Positions 1 through 7,713 are shown, numbered from the stretch's first letter. The stretch is DNA of 43,744 nt from Amycolatopsis thermalba (GCF_003385215.1 NZ_PQHW01000056.1:1-43744), one strand, 5' to 3'. The notes: a model not told the origin generated them from the letters alone. Made by a program: numbers and translations.

Positions 1-152
1 CGGCCACCCTGGCCCGTCACGAGGTCCACCGTCGTGCTGAACGACAGGACGTCCACGATGACCAGCACCGCGCACTCCCGCCCCAGCCCGGCGACCCCTT
101 CCGCGCCCCACTCCACCCGCAGGTCATACCCGTCCTGGGCGAACACGTCCAC
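1..152 (-). CDS. 2-phosphosulfolactate phosphatase (ComB-like), 5' part only
   Basis: The minus strand reads open from a GTG at 152 to the window edge, giving about 50 residues. The stretch LVIVDVLSFSTTV near residue 35 matches the conserved ComB motif (usual form VDVLRASTT), in a family that removes phosphate from 2-phosphosulfolactate or related acids. Most of the protein lies outside the window, so catalytic residues cannot be checked. It is divergent from rpiB, with only 45 bases between the two start codons. The family call rests on one motif. Confidence 0.6.
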   Translation of the reverse strand, partial: MDVFAQDGYDLRVEWGAEGVAGLGRECAVLVIVDVLSFSTTVDLVTGQGG

Positions 153-197
153 ACCCCCAGCATGCCCGGCTCGGGTCCGGATGCGAGACTCCAACCC

Positions 198-668
198 GTG
201 CGCGTCTACTTGGGATCAGACCACGCCGGCTTCGAGCTGAAGAACCACCTGGTCGAGTACTTGAAGGGCCAGGGCCACGAGGTCACCGACATCGGCCCGG
301 CCGTCTACGACGCCGCCGACGACTACCCGGCCTTCTGCATCGAGACCGCCCGCCGAGTGGTGGCGGACGAGGGCAGCCTGGGCATCGTCATCGGCGGTTC
401 GGGCAACGGTGAGCAGATCGCCGCGAACAAGGTGAAGGGCGCCCGGGCCGCGCTGGCCTGGAAGCCGGAGATCGCCGCGCTCGCCCGCGAGCACAACCAC
501 GCGCAGCTGATCGGCATCGGCGCCCGCATGCACACGGTCGACGAGGCCACCGCGATCGTCGACACATTCCTGTCCACCCCGCCGTCGGAGGACGCGCGGC
601 ACGGCCGTCGCGTGCAGCAGATGCTCGACTACGAGCGCACCGGCACGCCGCCGCCGCTGCCTGCCTGA
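198..668 (+). CDS. rpiB: Ribose-5-phosphate isomerase B
   Basis: Interconverts ribose 5-phosphate and ribulose 5-phosphate in the pentose phosphate pathway, in the cytosol. The N terminus VRVYLGSDHAGFELK, the block GGSGNGEQIAANK and the segment AREHNNAQL-like (here AREHNHAQLIGIGAR) are hallmark RpiB motifs, and the sequence runs collinear with the mycobacterial enzyme to its end. I chose the GTG at 198 because it gives the standard N terminus; an in-frame ATG at 162 would add twelve unconserved residues. The stop codon overlaps the next start as TGATG at 666-670, so translation is probably coupled to the downstream glycosylase gene. Confidence 0.95.
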   Translation: MRVYLGSDHAGFELKNHLVEYLKGQGHEVTDIGPAVYDAADDYPAFCIETARRVVADEGSLGIVIGGSGNGEQIAANKVKGARAALAWKPEIAALAREHNHAQLIGIGARMHTVDEATAIVDTFLSTPPSEDARHGRRVQQMLDYERTGTPPPLPA

Positions 669-1477
669 TGCCCGAAGGGCACACCCTCCACCGGCTCGCC
701 CGCCTGCACCAACGGCGCTACGCGGGCGCGCCGGTGGGCGTCTCCAGTCCGCAGGGCCGCTTCGCGAGCGAGGCGGCCCTTTTGGACGGCCGGGTCATGC
801 TCGGGGCCGAGGCCTACGGCAAGCACCTGTTCCACGACTTCGGACCGCTCGGGTCCGTGCACGTCCACTTGGGACTCTACGGCACGTTCACCGAGGCGAA
901 ACTGCCGGAAACCACGCCGGTGGGCCAGGTCCGGCTGCGGCTGACCGGCCGGACACATTGGACGGACCTGCGCGGCCCGACCCGCTGCGAGCTGCTGACC
1001 CCGGACGAGGTCGACGCGATCAAGGCGCGCCTCGGCCCGGACCCGCTGCGCCGCGACGCCCGCCCGGATGAGGCGTGGCAGCGGATCTCGGCCTCCCGGA
1101 CCTCGATCGCCGCGCTGCTGATGGACCAGTCGGTGATCTCCGGTGTCGGCAACGTGTACCGGGCCGAGGTCCTGTTCCGGCACCGGATCAACCCGATGGT
1201 GCCCGGCCGGGCGCTGGACCACGTGCAGTGGAAGGAGATGTGGACCGACCTCGTGGCGCTCATGCGCAAGGGCGTCCGGATCGGCCGCATCGACACCGTG
1301 GACGACGAGCACCTGCCCGAGGTCACCGGCCGCGCGCCGCGGCAGGACCGGCACGGCGGCGAGGTGTACGTCTACCGGCGCACCGGGCAGCCGTGCCTGG
1401 TGTGCGGCACGCCGGTCGCGCACACCGAGCTGGCCGGGCGGAACCTCTACTGGTGCCCGGTCTGCCAGACGGCATGA
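668..1477 (+). CDS. nei: Endonuclease VIII-type DNA glycosylase (Nei1/Fpg family)
   Basis: Bifunctional base-excision-repair enzyme that removes oxidised bases and nicks the abasic site. The protein begins MPEGHTLHRLA, so after Met removal Pro2 is the catalytic nucleophile and Glu3 the helper. The helix-two-turns-helix region carries LLMDQSVISGVGNVYR around residue 155, and a C-terminal zinc finger has CLVC and CPVC pairs at the end. At 269 aa it has normal family length and closely resembles M. tuberculosis Rv2464c as I remember it. The start codon overlaps the rpiB stop, the same gene order as in mycobacteria. A strong hairpin follows the stop. Confidence 0.95.
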   Translation: MPEGHTLHRLARLHQRRYAGAPVGVSSPQGRFASEAALLDGRVMLGAEAYGKHLFHDFGPLGSVHVHLGLYGTFTEAKLPETTPVGQVRLRLTGRTHWTDLRGPTRCELLTPDEVDAIKARLGPDPLRRDARPDEAWQRISASRTSIAALLMDQSVISGVGNVYRAEVLFRHRINPMVPGRALDHVQWKEMWTDLVALMRKGVRIGRIDTVDDEHLPEVTGRAPRQDRHGGEVYVYRRTGQPCLVCGTPVAHTELAGRNLYWCPVCQTA

Positions 1478-1481
1478 CCGA

Positions 1482-1508
1482 GCGGGCCGGACTGCGCGTC
1501 CGGCCCGC
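1482..1508. terminator. Bidirectional hairpin between nei and the DUF1542-like gene
   Basis: Perfect 11-bp stem (GCGGGCCGGAC with GTCCGGCCCGC) and a 5-nt loop, starting 5 bases after the nei stop and ending 12 bases before the stop of the convergent gene. No U-tract is present, as is common in high-GC actinobacteria. Confidence 0.7.
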
Positions 1509-1519
1509 CGTCGGGTGAA

Positions 1520-2293
1520 TCAGAAGTCGCCGAAGCCGCCGAAGTCCCCGCCGCCGAAGTCGCCGCCCATGTCGCCGCCCGCGTCGCCACCGGCGTCACC
1601 CATGTCGCCGCCGTCGGCTCCCGCGTCGGCCATGGCGTCCTCCTGGCCCGCGTCGTAGCCGGACTCCCACGCCGAGGCGCTCGCGATGCCGGCCATGCCG
1701 CTGAACATCGCGCTGAACAGGAACATCGAGCCCAGGCCCCACGCGCCGGCCACGAGCGCCGGCTTCCACCAAGGCTCGCTGTACCAGCCCTGCGGCACCG
1801 GGCGCCCGGCCACGCGGCCGCCGGGGTAGTAGTACGGGGTGTTGTCGCCCGGCTTCGGCGAGGCCTCGTAGTGCCTGCCCTCGACATCGACGCTGCGGTG
1901 CTCGGTGACCTTGCCGGCGCGCTCGCGCTCGGTCTCCTCGGGCAGCTTCGGGCCCGGGTCCATGCCCATCGCCTCGCGGGCCGCGCGCACGTAGTAGAGG
2001 CCCTCCAGGGCGGTCTCCTTGACGAGCTTGGCCTGCTCGGCCGTCTGCGCCTGCTCCAGCTGCGAGCCCGCCGCGTTGTAGCGCTCGGACGCGTCGGCCA
2101 GCGCCTGCTTCGCCGGCTCGTTCGAACCCACGAGGTTCAGCACCTGCCCGCCGAGGCGCTCGACCAGGCGCCGGGCGTCGGCCTTGGCGTCGTCGAGCTG
2201 GCGCCGCCGGGTGGCGGCCTGAGCCTTCGCGAAGTAGGCGATGCCGCCCACGATGAGGACGAGGAGCACGATCACGGTGATCGTGGTGCCCAT
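1520..2293 (-). CDS. Membrane-anchored DUF1542-like protein with a Gly/Asp-rich tail
   Basis: Unknown function. The 257-aa protein starts with a hydrophobic segment (residues 3-20, TTITVIVLLVLIVGG...) that anchors it with the body probably cytosolic. A charged, probably coiled-coil region follows (about 30-110, rich in Ala, Gln, Glu and Arg). The middle has a Pro/Tyr/Gly patch (PYYYPGGR) and a second hydrophobic stretch near residues 180-205. The end is low-complexity, alternating GGDMGG and GGDFGG and closing with Phe. Long coiled coils of this type are often labelled DUF1542 in actinobacteria; I infer that label. It is a single gene, convergent with nei. Confidence 0.75.
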   Translation of the reverse strand: MGTTITVIVLLVLIVGGIAYFAKAQAATRRRQLDDAKADARRLVERLGGQVLNLVGSNEPAKQALADASERYNAAGSQLEQAQTAEQAKLVKETALEGLYYVRAAREAMGMDPGPKLPEETERERAGKVTEHRSVDVEGRHYEASPKPGDNTPYYYPGGRVAGRPVPQGWYSEPWWKPALVAGAWGLGSMFLFSAMFSGMAGIASASAWESGYDAGQEDAMADAGADGGDMGDAGGDAGGDMGGDFGGGDFGGFGDF

Positions 2294-2339
2294 GGCTTAC
2301 TCCCGGAAGTTCGGTGTCTTGAACCGGACAACGCGGGCG

Positions 2340-3125
2340 CTACGCCGATGGTTCCCAGCTTCCGCACAGCACCCGCACCGGCACTTCCTCGGTGAACACG
2401 CCCTCGGGTTCGGCCGCCAGGAGCGCGGCCCGCAGGTCGGTGTCGAAAGCGCGCCGACCTGCGGCGTCGAGCTTCTCCAGGGCGCCTGCGGAGTAGAAGG
2501 CGCCGACCACCTCGTCGAGGCCGAGCCGTTCGGTGTGATCAAGACGATGTTCCCGCACCCGGGTGAACCCGGCCCGTTCGAGCAGGTCGCGGTAGCGCGC
2601 GCGCTCGTCCTCGCTGCTGCCGCACGCGGGGAACTCCAGCGCGCCCAGCCAGCGGGTGGACACCTGCCGGATCGCCGCCGCCCACGGGCTGCGCTGCGTC
2701 CACACCGGCGTGCCGTTGGCGATCACCGCGACCCCGCCGCCGGGCCGCAGCAGGCGGGTCAGCGCGGCGAACAGCGGCCCCGGATCCATCCAGTGCAGCG
2801 CCTGGCCGACGGTGACCAGATCGAGGCTGCCGCCGCCGAGCAGCGGCTCCAGGGCCGGCACGTCGCTGTCCGCGCCGACGACCCACACGACGTTGGGGAG
2901 CTCCGCCGCGCGGGCCTGCGCGAGCATGTCGGGTGAGGGGTCCATGCCGATCACCGCGCCGGCCCTGGCGGCCATCGGCACCGTCAGCTGCCCGGTGCCG
3001 CAACCCAGGTCGAGCACCCGGCCGAGCGGGAACTCCGCCGCGAGCAGGTCGAAGACCTCCGGCCGGTACCCGCGGCGGAACTTCGCGTAGTTCGACGCCA
3101 CCTCGCCGGCGAATTCCTGGATCAT
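2340..3125 (-). CDS. Class I SAM-dependent methyltransferase
   Basis: A 261-aa methyltransferase of the Methyltransf_11/UbiE-like type; substrate unknown. Motif I, VLDLGCGTGQL, lies at residues 37-47 and binds S-adenosylmethionine. An acidic residue follows the second strand (IGMDPSPDMLAQAR), and the motif LVTVGQALHWMDP is the usual post-II element of this subfamily. I chose the ATG at 3125, giving MIQEFAGEVASNY; a longer frame runs upstream but has no conserved content. It is transcribed divergently from the LLM oxidoreductase gene across an 84-base gap holding a KstR-type palindrome, so the two may share control. Confidence 0.85.
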   Translation of the reverse strand: MIQEFAGEVASNYAKFRRGYRPEVFDLLAAEFPLGRVLDLGCGTGQLTVPMAARAGAVIGMDPSPDMLAQARAAELPNVVWVVGADSDVPALEPLLGGGSLDLVTVGQALHWMDPGPLFAALTRLLRPGGGVAVIANGTPVWTQRSPWAAAIRQVSTRWLGALEFPACGSSEDERARYRDLLERAGFTRVREHRLDHTERLGLDEVVGAFYSAGALEKLDAAGRRAFDTDLRAALLAAEPEGVFTEEVPVRVLCGSWEPSA

Positions 3126-3184
3126 CCGCCCAGTCTGTGACCTGCGGGAATCGCGGCGCAAGCGGTTCCGCTCTCGACGAAAAC

Positions 3185-3200
3185 TAGAACAGGTTATAGT
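3185..3200 (+). promoter_or_regulatory. KstR-type operator overlapping a -10 box
   Basis: Bases 3185-3198 read TAGAACAGGTTATA, a full match to the KstR operator consensus TnnAACnnGTTnnA described for the cholesterol-catabolism repressor of mycobacteria and rhodococci. The overlapping hexamer TATAGT (3195-3200) ends 9 bases before the ATG at 3210, the spacing of a leaderless actinobacterial promoter. A repressor bound here would block transcription of the LLM gene directly. That KstR itself binds is inference. Confidence 0.65.
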
Positions 3201-3209
3201 CTCGGGCGC

Positions 3210-4079
3210 ATGAAGTTCACCCTCTCGGTCGCGATGAACCCCCTGGACCAGTTCACCGAGTTGGCGCGCACCGCCGAGGAGTGCGGCTTCTCCTCGATCG
3301 CGCTGCCGGACTCGCTGTTCTACTCCGAGCACGTGTCCGCCGAGTACCCGTACACGCCCGACGGCAGCCGGTTCTGGACCGCGGACACGCCGTGGGCGGA
3401 CCCGCTGGTGGCGGTCGCGACGATGGCCGCGGTGACGGAGCGGATCGAGTTCTACACGTCGGTGCTCAAGCTCGGCTCGCGCAACCCGGTGCTGCTCGCG
3501 CGTCAGGTCGGGTCGGTCGCGGTGCTGTCCGGCAACCGGTTCGGGCTCGGGCTCGGGGTGGGCTGGTCGCCGGAGGAGTTCGAGTGGTGCGGCGCGCCGT
3601 ACGCCAACCGCGGCAAACGCGTGGACGAGGCGATCGAGGTGCTGCGGCTGATCCTGGACGGCGGGATGGTCGAGTACCACGGCAGGTTCTTCGACTTCGA
3701 CAAGCTGCAGATGAGCCCGGCGCCGTCGGAGCACGTGCCGTTCTACATCGGCGGGCACACCGAAGTGGCGTTGAAGCGGGCCGCGCGGGTGGGCGACGGC
3801 TGGTCCTCGGCGATGATGAAGTTCGACGACCTGCGCTCGACGATCGCGCGGCTGGCCGAGTTGCGCGCCGAGTACGGGCGGGCCGACGTGCCGTTCGAGG
3901 TCCAGGCGGTGTGCATCGACCGGTTCGGGCTGGACGGCTACCGCGAGCAGGCCGAGATCGGCGTGACGGACATCGTGACGCAGCCTTGGGTGTTCGAGGG
4001 CATCGGGTTCGGCGACCCGATCGGCCCGAAGAAGGACGCGATCCGCAAGTTCGCCGACGAGATCATTTCCCGGTTCTGA
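3210..4079 (+). CDS. F420-dependent LLM-class oxidoreductase (TIGR03619-type)
   Basis: Luciferase-like monooxygenase fold protein of 289 aa, of the subfamily that uses deazaflavin F420. The N terminus MKFTLSV, the block SVLKLGSRNPVLLARQVG (about residues 84-101), GLGLGVGWSPEEFEW (112-126) and PFYIGGHTEVALKRAAR (175-190) are typical of this group. The substrate is unknown. M. tuberculosis Rv3520c, a KstR-regulon gene, encodes a protein of the same broad family, which fits the operator just upstream. The ketosteroid-isomerase-like gene starts 11 bases after the stop, so the two probably form a small steroid-related operon. Confidence 0.85.
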   Translation: MKFTLSVAMNPLDQFTELARTAEECGFSSIALPDSLFYSEHVSAEYPYTPDGSRFWTADTPWADPLVAVATMAAVTERIEFYTSVLKLGSRNPVLLARQVGSVAVLSGNRFGLGLGVGWSPEEFEWCGAPYANRGKRVDEAIEVLRLILDGGMVEYHGRFFDFDKLQMSPAPSEHVPFYIGGHTEVALKRAARVGDGWSSAMMKFDDLRSTIARLAELRAEYGRADVPFEVQAVCIDRFGLDGYREQAEIGVTDIVTQPWVFEGIGFGDPIGPKKDAIRKFADEIISRF

Positions 4080-4090
4080 AGGGGTGTGCC

Positions 4091-4537
4091 ATGGGTGTTC
4101 AGGTGTGCTGGGACGTCGATGCCGAGCAGCCGCCGGCGCGGGTCGCTTCGTGGAGGTCGATGAACGCGACCTGCCGCGGCGCCAAGGACGAGTGGCTGGC
4201 GCTGTTCGCTGACGACGCGGTGGTCGAGGACCCGGTCGGCAAGTCGATGTTCGACGAGGAGGGTCGCGGGCACCACGGGCACCAGGGGATCGCGGCGTTC
4301 TGGGACCTGACGATCGCGAAGGTGGAGCGGTTCGAGTTCGTGATCAAGGATTCCTTCGCGGCGGGGGACGAGGTGGCCAACGTCGGCACGATCACGACGT
4401 ACCTGCCCGGCGGGTACCGGGTGGATACGGACGGCGTGTTCGTGTACCGCGTGGGGGCGGACGGGCTGGTCCGATCGATGCGGGCGTTCTGGGAGACGGA
4501 ACGCGCCATGGCGACGGCGCGGCAGGTGAGCGGGTAG
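4091..4537 (+). CDS. Ketosteroid isomerase-like (SnoaL/NTF2 fold) protein
   Basis: A 148-aa protein of the NTF2-like superfamily. Segments WLALFADDAVVEDPVG (about residues 37-52), HHGHQGIAAFWD and the final strand VRSMRAFWE are characteristic of steroid delta-isomerase-like proteins. Aspartates in the DDAVVEDP segment are candidates for the catalytic base; I cannot assign them without a structure. The gene follows the LLM oxidoreductase by 11 bases and falls under the same KstR-like operator, which supports a role in steroid ring isomerisation or a related step. A SnoaL-type cyclase or hydroxylase role is the main alternative. Confidence 0.75.
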   Translation: MGVQVCWDVDAEQPPARVASWRSMNATCRGAKDEWLALFADDAVVEDPVGKSMFDEEGRGHHGHQGIAAFWDLTIAKVERFEFVIKDSFAAGDEVANVGTITTYLPGGYRVDTDGVFVYRVGADGLVRSMRAFWETERAMATARQVSG

Positions 4538-4574
4538 GCAGCGGGCGCGTAGCAACCTCCCGCGATGCCTGGCG

Positions 4575-5048
4575 TCACCGGCTGTCCCGCAGCACCGGGC
4601 GGCCGCTGCGCAGGGCCTCGAAGGCCGCCTCGACCCGGGCCACCAGTGACGGTGGGGTCTTCGCGGGCAGCTCGTCGCGGGTGAACAGGCGGGCCGAGAG
4701 GATCTCGGGATCGGTGAGTTCGAGCGAATCGACCTCGGTTTCGGTGATGAGCCCGCCGTCGAAGACGAAGTAGAGCCCTTCCGGCAGACGCTCGTCGGAC
4801 CGGCGGTGATCGATGACGAGAAGATCGCCGCGCCGGCGTCGCAGGCCGAGCTCCTCGCGGACCTCCCGCGTCGCGGCGGCCCACGGTGCTTCCTCGGCGT
4901 CGACCGTGCCGCCCGGGAGGTCCCAGTACGGCTTGTACGACGGCTCGACGAGCAGCACGCGGTTGGCGTCGTCGCGGAACAGGACGCCCGCGGCCATGCG
5001 CTTGCGGGGGAGTGCCTTGACGTACTCGTCGAAGGGGAGCAGGTCCAC
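4575..5048 (-). CDS. NUDIX hydrolase
   Basis: Hydrolyses a nucleoside diphosphate linked to another moiety; substrate unknown. The full NUDIX signature is present: G47, E53, R61-E62-V63, E65-E66, G68-L69 with exact spacing (Gx5Ex7REUxEExGU). The protein is 157 aa, a normal length. The start is the GTG at 5048. The gene lies 11 bases downstream of the YdcF gene on the same strand, so it is probably the last gene of a kinase-ydcF-nudix operon. It converges with the isomerase-like gene. Confidence 0.9.
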   Translation of the reverse strand: MDLLPFDEYVKALPRKRMAAGVLFRDDANRVLLVEPSYKPYWDLPGGTVDAEEAPWAAATREVREELGLRRRRGDLLVIDHRRSDERLPEGLYFVFDGGLITETEVDSLELTDPEILSARLFTRDELPAKTPPSLVARVEAAFEALRSGRPVLRDSR

Positions 5049-5059
5049 GGGTTGCGTGG

Positions 5060-5713
5060 CTAGACGAGGCGCTTGGTGAAACCGGCGTCGATGAGGCGTT
5101 GCAGGGCGGCCCGGACGGTCGCCGGGAGCGGTTGCGGGATGGCGAACCCGCGCTCGGCGTAGGCGGTGATGCGTTGTGTGTCGCCGACGAGCATGTTGAT
5201 CACCCGGTCGTCGTCGGCGATGGTGTGCAGGTATTCGTCGAGGGTTTGTGGCTTGGCGGCGCAGACGACGTCGACCTCGGGCCAGAGCTTGCGGCAGGTC
5301 GCGTAGGCGCGGCGCTGCTGGTAGGGGCGCGAGACAAGGGTGACTTCGCGGATGTCGTGGTCGCGGAGCAGATCGCGGGCGAAGGTGATGTTCTCGCCGG
5401 TGTTGGTGGCGCGGGTCTCGACCCGGATGGCCGACGCCGGCACCCCCAGGGCGCGCGCGTGCTCGCCGAAGTGGACGGCTTCCCCACGCGGGAACAGCCC
5501 GACGGTGGTGGGCGCGTTGGCCCCGGTGAAAACGACCAGCGGAAACCGGCCCGCGTGGTACAGCTCAGCGACGTACCCGGCGACGCCGAGATCATGACTC
5601 CCGAGCCCGATGCCGACATCCGTCCGCCGGGGCTCGTGGCGCAGGTGGTGGTAGCGCCAGAGAACCTCGGCGTCGGCGCGCAGCTGTTCGTCCACGTCGC
5701 TCGTCTGCCTCAC
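5060..5713 (-). CDS. YdcF family protein (DUF218)
   Basis: A 217-aa soluble DUF218/YdcF-type protein. Members are thought to bind nucleotides or act on envelope precursors; the exact reaction is unknown. Visible family features are the first strand with GLGSHD (about residues 36-41), VVFTGANAP (60-68), the conserved ETRATNTGENITFAR (98-112) and TLVSRPYQQRRAYAT (124-138). It starts with a GTG at 5713 that overlaps the stop of the upstream kinase gene as GTGA, showing translational coupling. There is no signal peptide. Confidence 0.85.
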   Translation of the reverse strand: MRQTSDVDEQLRADAEVLWRYHHLRHEPRRTDVGIGLGSHDLGVAGYVAELYHAGRFPLVVFTGANAPTTVGLFPRGEAVHFGEHARALGVPASAIRVETRATNTGENITFARDLLRDHDIREVTLVSRPYQQRRAYATCRKLWPEVDVVCAAKPQTLDEYLHTIADDDRVINMLVGDTQRITAYAERGFAIPQPLPATVRAALQRLIDAGFTKRLV

Positions 5714-6206
5714 GCGAGGTTGCGCAGCAGTGCTTGGTACGTCAGGTCCACCTGGCCTTCCTCGACGTGGACGATCCGCGCCCCCGGCCGTGCGGGATCA
5801 CCGCTCGATCATCTCCTGGGCCTCGACGTGCAGCGGATCCGCCGCCGCGCGCGTGCGCTCAACGAAGCGCCTCACCGTGTTCTCCTTGCTGCCGAGCAGC
5901 ACGATCTCGTGGAACGTGGCGTCCACCTCGGGCGAGGCCCTCGAGTTGTTCGATGAACGGCGTCCGGCCCAGGAACTGCGGAATCACCACGTCGTGGCCG
6001 GATGCCAGGTGGGTGCGTGCGGCAGCGAGCGCGACACCGCGAGCAAGCCGGCCGGCGGCGCGCGGGTCGTCGCGCCGGCGGCCGATCAGATTTCGTAGAC
6101 GGTCGACGTCCAGGTTCAGCGCCAGCGGATGCTCGTCCACATACCGCCCGGCGAGCGTCGACCTACCACACGCGGGCGGCCCGTTGAGCAAGATCAGCCG
6201 CGGCAC
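5710..6206 (-). pseudogene. Decayed AAA/P-loop kinase-like gene
   Basis: The product starts VPRLILLNGPPACGRSTLAGRY at the GTG 6206, a P-loop kinase of the small AAA_33 type. It is broken in two places. After residues FIEQLEGLA the frame shifts by one base, and the sequence EVDATFHEIVLLGSKENT continues in another frame. After EAQEMIER it shifts again and loses residues before ARPGARIVHVEEGQVDLTYQ. The final frame ends at 5710, giving the GTGA overlap with ydcF. The Walker A lysine is also changed to arginine (GPPACGRST, codon AGG). Two shifts plus a lost catalytic lysine argue for a real pseudogene rather than a sequencing error. Confidence 0.7.
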
Positions 6207-6237
6207 CGGGCGACGGTACCAACGACCCGCGAACAAC

Positions 6238-6282
6238 GAGAGCGGGCGACGGGAATCGAACCCGCACCACCAGTTTGGAAGA
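6238..6282. repeat. Left attachment site (att core, displaced tRNA-Gly 3' end)
   Basis: 45 bases identical to 13829-13873. They contain the T-arm, acceptor 3' strand and anticodon-loop half of tRNA-Gly(TCC) on the minus strand. Beyond 6282 the sequence diverges (gattg here, gactg at the intact gene), so this copy cannot form a tRNA. Confidence 0.9.
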
Positions 6283-6343
6283 TTGCGTCTGCTGCCCGGC
6301 CGGTGCGCGTGACCTGCTGCTTCCTGGTCCGCTGAGGTCTCCG

Positions 6344-6386
6344 GTTGACCGCTGTTGACCGGGGCTACTGGCACGGTAATGGCACG
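6344..6386. repeat. Direct repeats inside the left element end (probable Int/Xis arm sites)
   Basis: GTTGACCG occurs twice at a 10-base period (6344-6351, 6354-6361). The 18-mer TGGCACGGTAATGGCACG at 6369-6386 recurs identically at 13741-13758 beside the integrase stop, and itself contains two copies of GGCAC. Paired short repeats near both att sites are the usual form of integrase arm-type or excisionase sites. The function is inferred. Confidence 0.6.
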
Positions 6387-6438
6387 CGGTTGAGCTGCCC
6401 ACACCCCTCCCATCACCCCGACACACAGCCAAGAACAC

Positions 6439-6494
6439 GGCCGGTGGTGCCGGGTCAAGGCACGCTTTCCAGCCTTGACGCGGTGCCACCGGCC
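6439..6494. other. Large imperfect hairpin near the left element end
   Basis: Left arm 6439-6461 and right arm 6472-6494 pair at 20 of 23 positions around a 10-base loop. It is much longer than a normal terminator stem and lies 157 bases inside the left att site, with no gene directly before it. It could be a terminator of a deleted gene, a protein-binding site, or a fold-back from single-stranded replication or transfer. The stretch 6283-6893 otherwise has no gene I can support firmly. Confidence 0.5.
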
Positions 6495-6606
6495 GTAGTC
6501 ACGATCGGCTGTCGGGGTGGTGATCGACTTGTGACCCGCGCTTGCGTAATGCGCGGCTCCTGGCGAACGACGTTCAATCCATAGCGTTGACGCAAGGAGA
6601 CCGAGC

Positions 6607-6834
6607 GTGAGAGTGCCCAGGCAGGCGGCGGGTGGCTGCCCAGGTGATGAGCTGCTGCGCTCGGTCCGGCTGTATCGGCGCGCCGCCGGCGGTGGCGAAG
6701 TGCCCGGCTGGGTTGCCGCGCCACGCGGCTCGCCGGGCGGAGCGGAGCGGCAGCCCGGCGTAAGCCGCGCCCGGGATCTGCTGCGGCACCCAAGGCAACG
6801 GGCAGAGCGCGTCGCCGCCGGCGGCGCGCCTTGA
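6607..6834 (+). CDS. Weak small reading frame, GC-rich, unknown
   Basis: A GTG at 6607 follows AAGGAG by 7 bases and opens 75 codons, about three quarters of them ending in G or C. The product is Arg/Gly/Ala-rich with no recognisable domain. The same stretch folds well: GCCCGGC (6702-6708) pairs with GCCGGGC (6732-6738) around an inner stem CCGCG-CCA-CGCGG. It may be a structured RNA, remnant coding sequence or a real small gene. The leader resembles the leader of the next gene (AGGAGACC followed by AGCG). Confidence 0.2.
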   Translation: MRVPRQAAGGCPGDELLRSVRLYRRAAGGGEVPGWVAAPRGSPGGAERQPGVSRARDLLRHPRQRAERVAAGGAP

Positions 6835-6893
6835 TCCCATAGAGGCGAATTCGGCAATCCCATGCGCGCTCAGGAGACCAAGCGGAGACACGG

Positions 6894-7685
6894 ATGTACA
6901 CACTCATAACAGATGAGACGAACACGCAGGAGTCGAAAAATAGCGAGTTCTTCATCTACGGCGGCCTCGTCTTCAGCCCCGAGCAAATGGGCATTATCAG
7001 TAGCGACATCCAAGCGATACGTGACACGTATGGATTTGCGCCGGAAGATAAGCTAAAATTCGATACTAATAGCAGGCCTGCGAACGTCGATCGCTCAAGT
7101 TATACGGCAGCCAAGAAGCAGGTAATTCAATCCTGCCTTAACGCTGGTGTCGTATTCATTGCCTACATGATCCTCCACAAGATAGCGAAAGACCCAAAAA
7201 CTATAGGAGAATACGCGCTCAATAGTGTTCTGGTTAGGTTCGACGGCGTATTTCTTCGCGAAAAGAGCGACATTGGTGTTGTTATCGTCGACAGACTTCC
7301 AGACCAAGCGCGAGCGTACGATATGTTGAGGCGGAAATTTCAGACCGGGCTAGAAATAGCATCAAATGGTAGCAAAATCGAACTTGACCGCGTTCTTCTG
7401 TACGCCACGACCTGCGATGGTGCCTCCCATTTGAGTTCCGCTGTCGATATCGTACTTGGAAGTCTGCGGTGGGTAGTCAATCACAGCAATAACGGGCCGA
7501 CCACTGAGCTGAGCAGAGACATGTTCGGCAGCGTAGCGAGCATGATGTACCACCGGGAGTCGGGTGGAAAAAAATACCTTCGTGACTACGGCCTGATATT
7601 GAGGCCGAAAGAGCCCGGACATCCACCATACAAAGCGAGATACGACGACCTCGTATCCTATCTGCAAGGTCTCCTGAATTCGTAA
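6894..7685 (+). CDS. DUF3800 domain-containing protein
   Basis: A 263-aa protein of the DUF3800 family, predicted to have an RNase H-like fold and often found on mobile elements and in defence islands. The first strand carries an acidic pair (LITDETN, residues 5-11), a second acidic strand reads VVIVDRLPDQARAY (about 129-142), and HLSSAVDIVLGSLR (about 181-194) matches the C-terminal conserved aspartate helix. It may cut nucleic acid; this is unproven. The ATG follows CGGAGA by 6 bases. Base composition is near 48% GC in sampled lines against about 70% in the chromosome. The next gene begins 28 bases later. Confidence 0.8.
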   Translation: MYTLITDETNTQESKNSEFFIYGGLVFSPEQMGIISSDIQAIRDTYGFAPEDKLKFDTNSRPANVDRSSYTAAKKQVIQSCLNAGVVFIAYMILHKIAKDPKTIGEYALNSVLVRFDGVFLREKSDIGVVIVDRLPDQARAYDMLRRKFQTGLEIASNGSKIELDRVLLYATTCDGASHLSSAVDIVLGSLRWVVNHSNNGPTTELSRDMFGSVASMMYHRESGGKKYLRDYGLILRPKEPGHPPYKARYDDLVSYLQGLLNS

Positions 7686-7713
7686 CTGGTGACGTCGAGG
7701 CCGAAGGGTTGCG

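Noticed and set aside
2340-3758. Long methyltransferase frame extending to 3758
   Set aside because: The extra 211 N-terminal residues are antisense to the LLM gene, have no conserved content and would cross the KstR-like promoter; the ATG at 3125 is the natural start.
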